Source of the DNA: Aadella sp043822885
GTDB taxonomy: Bacteria > Omnitrophota > Gorgyraeia > Tantalellales > Tantalellaceae
Reading direction: 5' to 3'
DNA length: 14,215 nt
Assembly: GCA_043822885.1 (NCBI GenBank)
Contig: JBDRBI010000067.1
Coordinates: 1-14,215 of the forward strand
Made by a program: the position numbers and the translations under genes
In this document: one piece after another, positions 13,913 through 14,215 of the stretch
How the letters are laid out: every line of letters begins with the position of its first letter
Numbering within the stretch: the stretch's first letter is position 1
The notes under the pieces: model-generated
Database searches by the model: none
The model's input: the letters and a program-made list of their open reading frames with translations, nothing else
What the model was told of the DNA's origin: nothing

Positions 13913-14215
13913 ATGGAAAAGGTCAAATATTTCAATGTTTCCATGTTTTTTTTAAGGCTGGTCGTGGGTATAGTTTTTGTTGTACATGGGTCACAGAAAC
14001 TGTTCGGTATGTTTGACGGGATCGGTCTTGATGGAACAGCCAAACTGATAGAAGGATCGGATCTCGCGCAGCCATATATGATAGCGGTTATATGGGGAAC
14101 AATAGAATTTATAGGCGGGATATTGCTTGTTCTGGGTGTTCTGGCCAGATGGGCGGCAGTAATGATAGTGCTGACGATTTTCATATATTTGTTCAAAATG
14201 GACCTTGCCTATAGT
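13913..14215 (+). CDS. DoxX family membrane protein, N-terminal part
   Basis: 101 codons are present and the frame runs off the right edge. The sequence has the DoxX pattern: a first helix SMFFLRLVVGIVFVVHG followed by SQKLFGMFDG (the conserved H-G-x-x-K-L-F-G motif), a short loop, then MIAVIWGTIEFIGGILLVLG and a third helix AAVMIVLTIFIYL. DoxX proteins are small four-helix inner-membrane proteins. Some are linked to quinone or thiosulfate oxidation, others to oxidative-stress complexes, so no specific role is assigned. ATG 13913 is preferred: GAGAG stands about 8 nt upstream and a plausible promoter ends at 13887. An in-frame ATG at 13886 would lie inside that promoter and would add nine polar residues. 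Confidence 0.88.
   Translation, partial: MEKVKYFNVSMFFLRLVVGIVFVVHGSQKLFGMFDGIGLDGTAKLIEGSDLAQPYMIAVIWGTIEFIGGILLVLGVLARWAAVMIVLTIFIYLFKMDLAYS

Overview
The window reads as a chromosomal segment from an uncultured diderm (Gram-negative-type) bacterium. An LptF/LptG pair implies an outer membrane. Base composition looks moderate (low-to-mid 40s % GC by eye). The mix of a membrane-anchored YvcK, a GH57 glucanotransferase, HPr/EI, and gaps full of short repeats suggests a candidate-phylum genome. Omnitrophota is my best guess from memory, not a proven assignment. There is no phage, plasmid, CRISPR or transposase gene.

Region 1 (1-6482) is a tight co-directional run: the end of a PTS EIIA domain, yvcK, a GH57 4-alpha-glucanotransferase/amylase, HPr, Enzyme I and a sugar-phosphate nucleotidyltransferase. 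Gaps are 1 to about 90 nt. It looks like a carbon-status and polysaccharide module: PTS phosphocarriers with no sugar permease in view, a UDP-GlcNAc-linked regulator (YvcK), an alpha-glucan enzyme and a nucleotide-sugar enzyme.

Region 2 (6503-12591) continues on the plus strand with metK and ahcY (methyl cycle), pfkA (glycolysis), and lptF and lptG (the permease pair of the lipopolysaccharide exporter). pfkA and lptF overlap by an ATGA. The other junctions, from metK onwards, are opened by repeats.

Region 3 (12592-14215) holds a minus-strand comF convergent with lptG, then a divergent plus-strand DoxX-family membrane protein cut by the window end.

The most unusual content is non-coding. Four copies of an inverted-repeat element (ends GTCATTGCGA and its complement) lie at 7736, 11405, 12716 and 13656. 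Each is built from two inverted half-units that share their ends but carry different central cassettes. Beside them lie degenerate short tandem repeats, mostly on a strict 7-bp period (anchors AGAC or AACT; a 7-9 bp AAAGGTTT-like variant around the third element). Two elements also share a 23-bp tail. The repeats occupy every substantial gap from metK onwards and run up to, or into, the ribosome-binding or start regions of ahcY, pfkA and lptG. The upstream operon has none.
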